Shown here piece by piece: positions 20,248-28,589 of a DNA stretch of 64,000 nt. Every line of letters begins with the position of its first letter. The first letter of the stretch is position 1. Source of the stretch: Shewanella woodyi ATCC 51908 (GTDB lineage Bacteria > Pseudomonadota > Gammaproteobacteria > Enterobacterales > Shewanellaceae); the NCBI RefSeq assembly GCF_000019525.1, contig NC_010506.1, forward strand, positions 2,170,001 to 2,234,000, given 5' to 3'. The translations under genes and the position numbers were made by a program. The notes beneath the pieces are model-generated. The model did not search any database and was not told the origin of the DNA. It worked only from the letters and a program-made list of their open reading frames with translations.

Positions 20248-20958
20248 TTATTGAAAGCCAAAAAGCTGTTTAAGCGGTTTTAGATAGCGTCTCGATACTG
20301 GCACCTTAGCTCCAGATAGGGTGATCACCTCGGCGCCACTCTCTTGTACCTCTATCTCAGAGACTGCGTCAGGTTTAATAAGGTATTGCCTATGGCATCT
20401 TACAAGTGATGTTTTCTCTTCGAGCACTTTCAGGGTTAAGTGAGTGTGTACCAACTCCTTACTGGTTGCGATATGGATACCACTAAGATCGCTAAAAATA
20501 TATTCAACCTCACTTAACGGCAGTACTTTTAGTCTTGTGCCCGTATAACAGGGAAGGTGAGTGAGTATTTTTGGGGCCAAGACTTCAACAGGCTTAGGGC
20601 TGAGATCTTTTCTTATTCGCTTAAGAGTTTGCGATAGTCTCTCTTCATCAATAGGCTTTAATAGATAATCAAACGCGTGATTGTCGAAAGCCTTAATGGC
20701 ATATTCATCGAAGGCGGTGACAAATACCACATAGGGCATAGTGTCAGGGTCTAACATGCCTATCAGCTCCATACCTGTGATCTTCGGCATCTGGATATCG
20801 AGAAAAAGCAGTTGAGGTTTATGTTTTGATATCATCTGCAGTGCTTCAATGGCATTACTGCATTGCCCGACGATATCGATATCTTGATGCTCACTAAGTA
20901 GGTCAAGTAACTCTTCACGAGCGAAAAGTTCATCGTCAACTATCATTGAGGTGATCAC
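20248..20958 (-). CDS. btsR: LytTR-type response regulator BtsR
   Basis: 236 residues. The receiver domain (about 1-120) has the acidic pair in IVDDELFAREELLDLL and a predicted phosphorylated Asp54 in FLDIQMP. A LytTR DNA-binding domain (about 135-236) includes SLVRCHRQYLIKPDAV and PVSRRYLKPLK. It pairs with the BtsS-type kinase upstream, with overlapping coding ends of four bases. The E. coli pair senses extracellular pyruvate and activates btsT. Confidence 0.9.
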   Translation of the reverse strand: MITSMIVDDELFAREELLDLLSEHQDIDIVGQCSNAIEALQMISKHKPQLLFLDIQMPKITGMELIGMLDPDTMPYVVFVTAFDEYAIKAFDNHAFDYLLKPIDEERLSQTLKRIRKDLSPKPVEVLAPKILTHLPCYTGTRLKVLPLSEVEYIFSDLSGIHIATSKELVHTHLTLKVLEEKTSLVRCHRQYLIKPDAVSEIEVQESGAEVITLSGAKVPVSRRYLKPLKQLFGFQ

Positions 20959-22631
20959 TGTGTGGCTCCAGAGTAGGGTAATTGAATACTTACTTTAGTG
21001 TAACTATCCGGTTCAGAGTCAACTTTAAGGCCATATTCAGAGCCAAACTGATTTTGAAGCCGTTTATGTACCAGATTCATACCTAGCCCCTCTGAATTTT
21101 CTTTTAGCTGATATAAGCCTGCATTATCGGTAACTTCCAATAGCAACAGTTCATCGGTGATGCTGGCGGTAACTTGGATAATCCCTTTATCTAACATGTG
21201 TGATGTACCATGTTTTACAGCGTTTTCAATAATAGGCTGCAGAGTAAAAGCGGGAAGCCGGTAATGACGCAGTGATTCATCAATATGAATGTTTACCTCT
21301 AACTTATCGATAAAGCGGGCTTTCTCTATGGTTAAATAGGACTCGATATGTTCCAGCTCATCTTCAAGTGTCACTAAGCCTGTGGTGCGCTTTAAATTGA
21401 TTCGCAGAAACTGAGCTAGTTGCTGGATAAGCTTTCTTGCCTTGAGTGGGTCTCTTTTTATAATCGCAGCTATCGTGTTTAGTGCATTAAACAGAAAGTG
21501 TGGATTGACTTGAGCTTGCAACAGTTTTAGCTCAGCCTGAGTTAACAAGTTTTGCTGCTGCTCGAATCGGCCAAATAGGATTTGGTTGGATAGTAATCGT
21601 CCAATGCCTTCGCCTAGGGTGCGATTAATATTGAGAAAAAGCTTATTTTTAGGCTCATAGAGTTTAATCGTACCTATCACTTGAGTCTCACTGCGAAGCG
21701 GGATAACTAAGCTTGAGCCTAATCCACATTGGGAAGAGATAGAGCAGGCATAAGCAACATCGACACCATCGGCAAACATGACACAGTTGTTATCTATTGC
21801 ATCTTGAGTGATTTGAGATGAGATAGGGGTACCTGGAATGTGGTGATCAGCACCAGCGCCAATAAATGCTAACAGTTTTTCGGTATCTGTGATCGCAACG
21901 GCGCCAACATTAGTCTCCTCAAGTATAATTTTGGCAACTTTAGCACTGCTTTTTTGATCGAACCCCTTGGAGAGCACACCGACACTGCGTTCAGCAATTT
22001 TTAGTGCTTTGGTTGAAAATACCGATGACATCTTATCGAACATGGTTTTTTGATCCCGAACCATGCTCATAAAGAGTGCTGCACCGATCGAGTTAACCAG
22101 CAGCATAGGTAGGGCTATCTGTTTAACCAGAGACCAAGCATCTCCAAACGGCTGAGCGACGAGCAGTATTACGCCCATCTGCAACATCTCAGCAGAAAAA
22201 GTGACTAAACACACCAACAAAGGGGCGTAGATAAGCTCACTTTTCCCCTGTTTTCTGAGGTACAAACTGATAATTCCTGCTGATAATCCCTCAAGTGTGG
22301 TGGAGATCGCGCAGGCAAGATCGGTAAAGCCCCCCATACTGTATCTGTGAAGCCCACCAGTTAATCCAACTAAAAAGCCAGTGACAGGCCCGCCAAGCAA
22401 ACCGCCGAGTACGGCGCCCATAGCTCGGGTATTGGCGAGTGCATCATTTGTGTGCTCACCAAAATAGGTCGCCATAACACAGAAACTTGAAAAGGTGAGA
22501 TAGATAAATATCTTATGGGGTAGGCGAGTGGCAGCCTCAGAAAAAAACTGAAATAGCGGTGTTTTACTGACCAGATACACCATGACCAGATACAGACTCA
22601 TCTGCTGGGTTAAAAGTAAGACTAATGACAT
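20955..22631 (-). CDS. btsS: LytS-type sensor histidine kinase BtsS
   Basis: 558 residues from the ATG at 22631. The frame extends to 22688, but MSLVLLLTQQMSLYLVMVYL matches the BtsS N-terminus and follows an AGGGA site. The 5TM-LYT sensor region (about 1-190) includes NTRAMGAVLGGLLGGPVTGF and GGLHRYSMGG. Then come a GAF domain, the HisKA-like segment QVNPHFLFNALNTIAAI with the phosphorylated His, and an HATPase domain with ENAVKHG. It is a high-affinity pyruvate sensor in E. coli. It is the first gene of the btsS-btsR-transporter unit. Confidence 0.92.
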   Translation of the reverse strand: MSLVLLLTQQMSLYLVMVYLVSKTPLFQFFSEAATRLPHKIFIYLTFSSFCVMATYFGEHTNDALANTRAMGAVLGGLLGGPVTGFLVGLTGGLHRYSMGGFTDLACAISTTLEGLSAGIISLYLRKQGKSELIYAPLLVCLVTFSAEMLQMGVILLVAQPFGDAWSLVKQIALPMLLVNSIGAALFMSMVRDQKTMFDKMSSVFSTKALKIAERSVGVLSKGFDQKSSAKVAKIILEETNVGAVAITDTEKLLAFIGAGADHHIPGTPISSQITQDAIDNNCVMFADGVDVAYACSISSQCGLGSSLVIPLRSETQVIGTIKLYEPKNKLFLNINRTLGEGIGRLLSNQILFGRFEQQQNLLTQAELKLLQAQVNPHFLFNALNTIAAIIKRDPLKARKLIQQLAQFLRINLKRTTGLVTLEDELEHIESYLTIEKARFIDKLEVNIHIDESLRHYRLPAFTLQPIIENAVKHGTSHMLDKGIIQVTASITDELLLLEVTDNAGLYQLKENSEGLGMNLVHKRLQNQFGSEYGLKVDSEPDSYTKVSIQLPYSGATQ

Positions 22632-22788
22632 CGATAACGATCCCTGAATGCGATAATGGCATTTTGCCAGAGCGGCGGTAAATAACAAAATAGTGAGACG
22701 ACTTAATCATTATTTTGCGGTGGTGATCAAAGCCTGTGTGAGTTAAAAACGCTACTCTTATCTTGAATATAAAACGTTGGAGAACTAA

Positions 22789-23031
22789 ATGACTCAATCA
22801 ATACATGGTCATCAGGTAATGGAGTTGATGTTGGCACTGAATAAAGCCATCAGCAAAGAGGAGTTAAAGCTGTTAATGCTGAGGCAGTTTGGTGCTTCAG
22901 CCAAGTATCATACCTGCTCTGCGTGTGAGATGAGTGCTGATGAATTGATTATACTGCTAGAGAGGAAAGGCAAATTTATCATTTCTGAACGGGGTGTTGA
23001 AACAGCAAGAGAAAAGATTTGCAATCATTAG
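22789..23031 (+). CDS. yecH: YecH-type small metal-binding protein
   Basis: 80 residues starting MTQSIHGHQVMELML, with the diagnostic FGASAKYHTCSACEMSADEL and GKFI segments and a C-terminal KICNH. It belongs to the YecH/DUF2492 family. The His and Cys residues (HGH, HTCSAC, CNH) suggest metal binding; no function is established. It stands alone, divergent from btsS, after a GGAG-type ribosome site. Confidence 0.85.
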   Translation: MTQSIHGHQVMELMLALNKAISKEELKLLMLRQFGASAKYHTCSACEMSADELIILLERKGKFIISERGVETAREKICNH

Positions 23032-23073
23032 TTTAAATTGAACTAGCAGAGTAGCTATGTGCTGGTGTGGGAG

Positions 23074-23421
23074 TTAATCTTCACCTTTGCCGATAACATT
23101 CTCTCTTTCTTCATCACTGAGATCAAAAAAGTCGTGAATTAAGATCCTAATTAAACGGGATTTCGCTATTTTCGATTGAGTGGCTAGCTCATCTAAGACG
23201 GTGATGGCATCCTCTGTCAGCGAGAAGGTGGCATGTTTGAATATTTTGGTGGAATGTTTATCTAAGCCATTGAGTTGAGCCTGTCTTAATTTTTTTCTAT
23301 TGCGACTAACGGCACTTGGTTTGCCAAATGCGTAACTATTGGCATCTTCAATAAAGTCATCGACAGAGATGCAATCTTGATGTGACTTCTTCTTTCGTCT
23401 TTTGAGATCAGTTAAGCTCAT
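23074..23421 (-). CDS. Probable ribbon-helix-helix partner of the ParA ATPase
   Basis: 115 residues. The first 60 are basic and probably disordered (KRRKKKSHQDC). The C-terminal half (FKHATFSLTEDAITVLDELA followed by KIAKSRLIRILIHDFFDL) has the short strand plus two helices expected of a ribbon-helix-helix DNA-binding dimer. Its ATG lies inside the 3' end of the ParA gene, a 14-base overlap that implies translational coupling. The arrangement matches type Ib partition pairs (ParA plus a small ParG-like protein), where the basic N-terminus stimulates the ATPase. Function here is inferred. Confidence 0.7.
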   Translation of the reverse strand: MSLTDLKRRKKKSHQDCISVDDFIEDANSYAFGKPSAVSRNRKKLRQAQLNGLDKHSTKIFKHATFSLTEDAITVLDELATQSKIAKSRLIRILIHDFFDLSDEERENVIGKGED

Positions 23422-24076
23422 AACTATTCTCTGGTTCTATTGCAAAAATCTCATCGGCGATGGCTACAATCTCCGTCGCGGCTTTACCTTCTGGCTCTAT
23501 CTCCATCACTGAGGCCCCTTGCTCTTCACTGTCATCGTAGATATTCCTGTTAAAAGTAACCGAGTTCAACACCCTGAGGCCAAAGGATTGCACCACCTCT
23601 TTTGCTTCGAGGATACGTTTATATTGACTGGGAAGTGAGGGGCATTGTGTCATCACTATGGTTGCTACCATCTTAGGGTTGACCATTTTACAGGTGCTAA
23701 GCATATCTTCCATATGGGGAAGGGTCTTAAGATCACGGCGTTTAGGTCTTAAGGGCAATATGACGTATGTGGCAACCGACATCGCAGCACGCATAGCAAG
23801 GTTATCTTGACCACCACAATCGACAATGACGTAATCGAATCGCTCATCTTGGCTAAGGAGATCGTTACGAATTTTGCCATAAAGTTGAATGCAGTTGATA
23901 GTCGGAAGTTCGGGGTCTTCATTACGTGCTTGGATCCAATCGGAGGTTGTTCGTTGCGGATCGCAATCTACCATCAGAACATTTGCTTGAAATTTTCGCG
24001 TAATATGAACGGCCACATTTTGGGCTAAACAGCTTTTTCCTGCTCCTCCTTTTTCACCTCCCACGAGAATGATCAT
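23408..24076 (-). CDS. ParA-family ATPase
   Basis: 222 residues with the deviant Walker A motif KGGAGKS at residues 9-15, including the signature lysine. A switch I region VDCDPQRTTSDW and a Walker B VIVDCGG follow. It lacks an N-terminal helix-turn-helix domain, so it is of the short (type Ib/MinD-like) class that positions DNA or protein cargo on the nucleoid. It is not the chromosomal parA, which sits next to parB at the origin in most relatives. A ribbon-helix-helix gene overlaps its end and a PilZ gene lies 105 bases upstream on the same strand. Confidence 0.85.
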   Translation of the reverse strand: MIILVGGEKGGAGKSCLAQNVAVHITRKFQANVLMVDCDPQRTTSDWIQARNEDPELPTINCIQLYGKIRNDLLSQDERFDYVIVDCGGQDNLAMRAAMSVATYVILPLRPKRRDLKTLPHMEDMLSTCKMVNPKMVATIVMTQCPSLPSQYKRILEAKEVVQSFGLRVLNSVTFNRNIYDDSEEQGASVMEIEPEGKAATEIVAIADEIFAIEPENSYELN

Positions 24077-24181
24077 ATAAGCATCTCCATCATCTTTTCC
24101 ATTATTATCCCAAGGTTATTAAGTAGGAATAAGTATAGAACAGACTATTTGATGCTGCTGAAAACTCGTGAGAAATTGATA

Positions 24182-24478
24182 TTAGTAGCTAGGGACCAGT
24201 TGCACTGCAGTATGGAAAAACTCGCCCACATTTTTGCAACGACAAACTTGGCCTTTAACTGTGTGTCTTTTATCGTTATCTGGATTAAATGAAATTTCGA
24301 TGAGCTCGCCTAACTTAAAACTGTTTTGATGTTCGAAGAGTACTCCGTGCCTAGCTAGGTCCACACAGGTGGCATCTGTTGACTGCAATTGCTGATCTTC
24401 ACCTTGCCAGCTAACCTCTATTTTATCGGATTCCATATCAAGTCTGAGTGAATGGCGGCGATCTTCACTTTCTTCCAT
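24182..24478 (-). CDS. PilZ-domain protein
   Basis: 98 residues, essentially one PilZ domain. The c-di-GMP-binding arginine motif is RRHSLRL near residue 7. The second motif is present in altered form as DLARHGVLFE, in place of the common D/NxSxxG. PilZ proteins change conformation on binding c-di-GMP and act on partner proteins. It precedes the ParA/RHH pair on the same strand, which may be coincidence or a functional link. c-di-GMP binding is uncertain because of the altered second motif. Confidence 0.75.
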   Translation of the reverse strand: MEESEDRRHSLRLDMESDKIEVSWQGEDQQLQSTDATCVDLARHGVLFEHQNSFKLGELIEISFNPDNDKRHTVKGQVCRCKNVGEFFHTAVQLVPSY

Positions 24479-24578
24479 GTAAATGTTCCTTTAATCGAGC
24501 TTAAGATAGGTAATATAAAAGTAGCATGCTTCTTGAGCTAAAAACAAAAAATAATGGTAAGGATTTGGAAGGGAAGTG

Positions 24579-24600
24579 ACTCAGCCCCGTAGGGCTGAGT
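24579..24600. other. Strong hairpin between psiE and the PilZ gene
   Basis: ACTCAGCCC, loop CGTA, GGGCTGAGT: a perfect nine-pair stem. No T-run follows on either strand. It may be a structure that ends or protects the psiE transcript. Confidence 0.55.
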
Positions 24601-24628
24601 GAAGTGTAATGCTGGATAGCGATTGCTA

Positions 24629-25027
24629 TTAATCTTGAATCTTAGGGTAGGGAAGCTTAAGTTGACCCCAGCGAATAATGATAACGGTGGAAGCCAGTAT
24701 TAAGGTTGAAACTGCGATGGCGATAATTCGCCAGTCACTCATCCCTTTCATATCTAAGATTAAGTAGCGTGCCAAGGCAACAATTGCAATATAGAGTGGC
24801 ATTCGAACAGGCAACTTGCCAGATTCTATATAGTTAGCCACCATGGCGAGCACTTCGAGGTAAATAAATAGCAGAAGTAGATCGGCAAGCGCGACACTGC
24901 CAACGTCGAAGATATGAAATACCTCCTGCCCAATTGCAACAACTGTAGCTAACGCAATGATAATCAATACGAAGTGCTCAACAGCTTTTAAACCTTTTGA
25001 ACTATATTGTTTGTATATTGATCTCAT
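24629..25027 (-). CDS. psiE: Phosphate-starvation-inducible protein PsiE homologue
   Basis: 132 residues from the ATG at 25027, which follows AGAGG; the frame runs further to 25069. There are four hydrophobic segments, with the family-typical LKAVEHFVLIIIALATVVAI, then LLLFIYLEVLAMV and VRMPLYIAIVALARYLILD. It is an inner-membrane protein of unknown function. In E. coli psiE is induced by phosphate starvation and repressed by cAMP-CRP. A consensus CRP site lies 63 bases upstream here, consistent with that control. Confidence 0.88.
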   Translation of the reverse strand: MRSIYKQYSSKGLKAVEHFVLIIIALATVVAIGQEVFHIFDVGSVALADLLLLFIYLEVLAMVANYIESGKLPVRMPLYIAIVALARYLILDMKGMSDWRIIAIAVSTLILASTVIIIRWGQLKLPYPKIQD

Positions 25028-25089
25028 AAGGACCTCTGAACAATTTTTTTCAATGGTACCAAGATTCAAAGTCCATGTTTATTTATCTG

Positions 25090-25105
25090 TGTGATGACTT
25101 TCACA
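25090..25105 (-). promoter_or_regulatory. Consensus CRP-binding site upstream of psiE
   Basis: TGTGA-TGACTT-TCACA is a perfect match to the two CRP half-sites with six-base spacing. It is 63 bases before the psiE start codon. Confidence 0.75.
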
Positions 25106-25165
25106 ATAATAGGAATCATTAGACAAGACTTGATTAGATTGAAAAGAGGAGTAAAAGAAAGGCAT

Positions 25166-25191
25166 AAAAAAAGCCACCTATAAAGATGGCT
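25166..25191 (-). terminator. Rho-independent terminator after suhB
   Basis: On the minus strand AGCCATCT and AGGTGGCT pair around TTAT, with one G-U, followed by a run of T. Confidence 0.85.
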
Positions 25192-25227
25192 TTTCTATGG
25201 CACTATTTACATCTGTATTGTTGTCAA

Positions 25228-26031
25228 TTAACGCTTAAGCGCTTCACTTAATAGTGGGCGTGCGGTTTTAACAATGGCAGAGGTTACTTTAGGGGCACCA
25301 GCGATGATGTTGCCAGAATTCATATACTCATGGTTGCCAGTGAAATCGGTAACGGTACCGCCAGCTTCACGCACTAGTAGGTCGCCTGCTGCGATATCCC
25401 AAGGCTTAAGACCAATTTCGAAGAAACCATCAACACGACCTGCAGCTACATAAGCAAGATCAAGCGCGGCTGAGCCTGCACGACGAACGTCGGCACACTG
25501 GGTGAATAGTTCACCAAAGATCTTCATGTAAGTTTCGGTGTGCTGTTTAGCTTTAAATGGGAAGCCTGTAGCGATAATAGTTTCATTAAGCTCATTATGC
25601 TTAGAAACGCGCATACGGAAATCGTTAAATTTTGCACCTTTACCACGAGTCGCTGTAAATAGTTCATCACGGATAGGATCGTATACAACGGCAACTTCTG
25701 TCTTACCCTTATGTTGAAGAGCGATAGAAACTGCGAAGTGAGGAATGCCTCTAACAAAGTTGTTAGTGCCATCCAGAGGGTCAATAATCCAGACGAACTC
25801 TTTGTTCTCGCCTTTGTTCTCACCATTCTCTTCACCAACAATGGTGTGATCAGGGTAAGATTTACGGATCTGATAAGTAATGGCAGCTTCAGCTTCTTTG
25901 TCTACGTTTGTAACGTAGTCATTGATACCTTTGGCTGTTACTTCGATCTTATCGAGTTCAGCGAAGGCACGTATAATCGTTTGGCCGGCAGCGCGGGCAG
26001 CGCGCACAGCAATAGTCTGCATCGGATGCAT
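25228..26031 (-). CDS. suhB: Inositol-1-monophosphatase / Nus-associated factor SuhB
   Basis: 267 residues from the ATG at 26031, the same length and MHPMQTIAVRAARAAGQ start as E. coli SuhB; the frame extends to 26094. Metal-binding motifs are GEEN, WIIDPLDGTNNF and the C-terminal WDIAAGDLLVREAGG. It hydrolyses inositol phosphates in vitro. In E. coli its main role is with Nus factors in rRNA transcription antitermination and ribosome maturation. It is divergent from trmJ, the same arrangement as in E. coli. Confidence 0.95.
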   Translation of the reverse strand: MHPMQTIAVRAARAAGQTIIRAFAELDKIEVTAKGINDYVTNVDKEAEAAITYQIRKSYPDHTIVGEENGENKGENKEFVWIIDPLDGTNNFVRGIPHFAVSIALQHKGKTEVAVVYDPIRDELFTATRGKGAKFNDFRMRVSKHNELNETIIATGFPFKAKQHTETYMKIFGELFTQCADVRRAGSAALDLAYVAAGRVDGFFEIGLKPWDIAAGDLLVREAGGTVTDFTGNHEYMNSGNIIAGAPKVTSAIVKTARPLLSEALKR

Positions 26032-26235
26032 TACAATCCCCTGGATGTTAAAGAACAGATATAAATAATCGGGGCGCATTATACCTAAAGCCAACTCAAA
26101 AGCAAGCTTAGCGGCATGGATGTCGTTAGATGTTTGATAAGTGATTATATGAAATACTGATTTAAGTATTAAAGTTTCATGGTCTGCTGTGATAACATTC
26201 TTTTCTGTGTTCCGTCATCAAAATTAAGTAGTTTC

Positions 26236-27000
26236 ATGCTAAGCAATATTCGCGTCGTTCTCGTTGGTACATCTCATCCAGGCAACATAGGTTCCACCGC
26301 TCGTGCAATGAAAACCATGGGCCTCTCCACACTTTATTTAGCTGAGCCAAGAGTAGAGCCTGATGGTCACTCAGTGGCCTTGGCTGCTGGTGCATCAGAT
26401 ATTCTTAAACATGCCGTTACGGTTGATAGTGTTGCCGAGGCGATAGCTGATTGCAGTTTAGTGATAGCAACCAGCGCAAGAAGTCGTACATTAGACTGGC
26501 CAATGTTAGAGCCAAGAGAAGCGGGAGAAAAACTCGTATCCTCTGCACTAACAGGTCCTGTTGCTATCGTATTCGGGCGCGAAAATAATGGCCTGACAAA
26601 TGAAGAGTTACAGAAGTGTAACTATCATGTCGCGATTCCTGCCAATCCTGAATATACCTCATTAAATCTAGCCCAAGCTGTGCAGATCATCTGTTATGAA
26701 GCACGTGTGGCTCACTTAGCTCAGGTGCAACGTGATTTTGAAAATGCCAAACCTGCCGATTATGTTGAGCCGGAAAATGAGTATCCTTTTGCAAGTGAGC
26801 GTGAGAATTTTTTCACTCACCTTGAAAAGACATTACTCAATACAGGCTTTATTGTTAAGCAGCATCCAGGACAAGTGATGACTAAGCTGCGCCGCCTTTT
26901 CAGTCGGGCAAGACTTGAAAAGCAAGAGATGAATATTCTTCGTGGCATGCTGACTTCCATCGATAAGAAAGTGGCGACAAAAGATAAGAGCGAAACATAA
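26236..27000 (+). CDS. trmJ: tRNA (Cm32/Um32) methyltransferase TrmJ
   Basis: 254 residues of the SPOUT superfamily. I chose ATG 26236 ([19 protein letters not shown]); the frame is open from a GTG-type start at 26179. Knot motifs are [27 protein letters not shown] and [12 protein letters not shown]. TrmJ makes 2'-O-methylcytidine or uridine at position 32 of several tRNAs. It is followed by cysE after 13 bases and then the isc operon, a common gammaproteobacterial order. Confidence 0.95.
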   Translation: MLSNIRVVLVGTSHPGNIGSTARAMKTMGLSTLYLAEPRVEPDGHSVALAAGASDILKHAVTVDSVAEAIADCSLVIATSARSRTLDWPMLEPREAGEKLVSSALTGPVAIVFGRENNGLTNEELQKCNYHVAIPANPEYTSLNLAQAVQIICYEARVAHLAQVQRDFENAKPADYVEPENEYPFASERENFFTHLEKTLLNTGFIVKQHPGQVMTKLRRLFSRARLEKQEMNILRGMLTSIDKKVATKDKSET

Positions 27001-27013
27001 GGAGTCGATCACA

Positions 27014-27835
27014 ATGGGAGTGATAGCCAGAATTAAAGATGATATAGCCTCAATCTATCATCGCGATCCCGCAGCTCACGGTACTTTAGAGATATTATTG
27101 AATTACCCAGGCATGCAAGCTATTTGGATCCATAGGGTGAGCCATAAACTTTGGCTTAGTCAATGGCGACTTCTCTCTCGTTGTTTATCTACTTTTTCCC
27201 GCTGGTTAACGGGGGTAGAAATTCATCCCGGTGCACGGATTGGTGATCGCTTTTTTATCGATCATGGTATGGGGGTAGTGATTGGCGAAACAGCCGAAAT
27301 TGGTGATGACTGTACTCTCTATCACGGTGTGACTCTCGGTGGCACAACTTGGCAGTCGGGTAAGCGGCATCCAACGTTAGGGAATAATGTTGTGATTGGT
27401 GCTGGAGCACAGGTTCTCGGTCCTATTACTATGCATGACGGAGCCAGAGTTGGTTCTAACTCGGTTGTGGTTAAAGATGTTCCCAAAGACACCACAGTTG
27501 TTGGGATCCCCGGCAGGGTGGTTGCAACGCCAAATGATGTCACTAAAGAGCAGACGAAAAGGCGTAGTGAAATGGCGAAGAAATATGGCTTCGATGCTTA
27601 CGCAGTTTCACCGGATAATCCTGATCCCGTCGCTAATGCGATTGGGCAGATGCTGGATCATATGCACTTGATGGATTCAAAGGTTCAGGAGGTCTGTCAG
27701 GCAGTCCAATCAATGGGAGGTTCAGTGTGTACAGATAAACTTCCTGAACTTGAAGTGGATGAGTTTAGTGATGCTGAACATGCTGCTGCGCAGAAGAGAA
27801 AGAAAGCAATTGATGAGTTTGATCCCATAATCTGA
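27014..27835 (+). CDS. cysE: Serine O-acetyltransferase CysE
   Basis: 273 residues. An N-terminal helical domain is followed by left-handed parallel beta-helix hexapeptide repeats, with [20 protein letters not shown] holding the catalytic Asp-His region. CysE acetylates serine with acetyl-CoA, the first step of cysteine synthesis. The protein ends in Ile (DEFDPII), the residue type that enters the active site of cysteine synthase in the CysE-CysK complex. Its place just before iscR fits, since IscS consumes cysteine. AGGAG-type site upstream. Confidence 0.94.
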   Translation: MGVIARIKDDIASIYHRDPAAHGTLEILLNYPGMQAIWIHRVSHKLWLSQWRLLSRCLSTFSRWLTGVEIHPGARIGDRFFIDHGMGVVIGETAEIGDDCTLYHGVTLGGTTWQSGKRHPTLGNNVVIGAGAQVLGPITMHDGARVGSNSVVVKDVPKDTTVVGIPGRVVATPNDVTKEQTKRRSEMAKKYGFDAYAVSPDNPDPVANAIGQMLDHMHLMDSKVQEVCQAVQSMGGSVCTDKLPELEVDEFSDAEHAAAQKRKKAIDEFDPII

Positions 27836-27889
27836 GATTTCGTGAGTATTATGGTAAAGATTCATTGAAAAAATTGAGTAAAACAGGTT

Positions 27890-27920
27890 AAATACCCCAC
27901 CAAACTCGAGGGGTATTTTT
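27890..27920 (+). terminator. Rho-independent terminator after cysE
   Basis: AAATACCCC and GGGGTATTT pair around a loop of 11 bases, followed by T residues. Confidence 0.8.
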
Positions 27921-27962
27921 GTTTAATGGCGAAAAAACCATGTAGCTCAAATGCCAAGCTTA

Positions 27963-28012
27963 ATACTTGACTAAACTACTAGGTTTAATACTTGACTAAA
28001 ACACTCAGGTAT
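27963..28012 (+). promoter_or_regulatory. Two tandem IscR type 1 sites in the isc promoter
   Basis: Two abutting 25-bp blocks each begin ATACTTGACTAAA. The second (27988-28012) ends ACTCAGGTAT and departs from the type 1 consensus (ATASYYGACT..AGTCRRSTAT) at one position. The first (27963-27987) keeps only the left half well. TTGACT in each also resembles a -35 element, so holo-IscR would block the iscR promoter. Confidence 0.75.
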
Positions 28013-28052
28013 GTTTGAATTCACTTAAGCATTTTTGGGAGCTGTAGTCGCT

Positions 28053-28514
28053 ATGAAACTTACATCAAAAGGTCGGTATGCTGTTACAGCCATGTTAGAT
28101 GTTGCTATGCATTCAACCGCTGGACCTGTTCCGTTGGCCGATATTTCTGAACGTCAGGGGATATCACTTTCTTACCTCGAACAACTTTTCGCAAAACTCA
28201 GAAAGCAAGGATTGGTTTCTAGTGTCAGAGGACCAGGCGGTGGTTACCGTTTAGGCGCTGATGCAGGAGAGATATCTGTTGGTATGGTGGTACGTGCAGT
28301 CGATGAGTCTGTCGATGCTACCCGTTGCCAAGGGCAAGGAAACTGTCAAAGCGGAACTCGCTGTCTTACCCATTCACTTTGGGGAGATCTGAGTAAGCAG
28401 ATTTCTGATTTTTTAAATGGTATTAGTCTTGCGGGTTTAATGACGAAACGAGATGTACAATTTATCTCTATTAAACAAGATGAAATACAACAGGAACAAA
28501 GAGTAACACTATAA
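28053..28514 (+). CDS. iscR: Fe-S cluster-responsive regulator IscR
   Basis: 153 residues from ATG 28053, giving the standard [20 protein letters not shown] start; the frame extends to 28035. It is an Rrf2-type winged helix protein. The [2Fe-2S] ligands are three cysteines and a histidine in [16 protein letters not shown]. Cluster-loaded IscR represses isc; apo-IscR controls other genes. Two type 1 sites lie 40-90 bases upstream, consistent with autoregulation. Confidence 0.96.
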   Translation: MKLTSKGRYAVTAMLDVAMHSTAGPVPLADISERQGISLSYLEQLFAKLRKQGLVSSVRGPGGGYRLGADAGEISVGMVVRAVDESVDATRCQGQGNCQSGTRCLTHSLWGDLSKQISDFLNGISLAGLMTKRDVQFISIKQDEIQQEQRVTL

Positions 28515-28589
28515 GTTAACTTTGTTATTTTATAATTTTTTTTGTACTTTGTTCGACCTTACTCAAGGTTACGCTGTACGGAGTGTGTA

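Noticed and set aside
23074..24076. ParA/RHH pair as an integrated plasmid remnant
   Set aside because: No replication initiator, integrase, direct repeats or change in composition was seen around it; kept as a chromosomal cluster.
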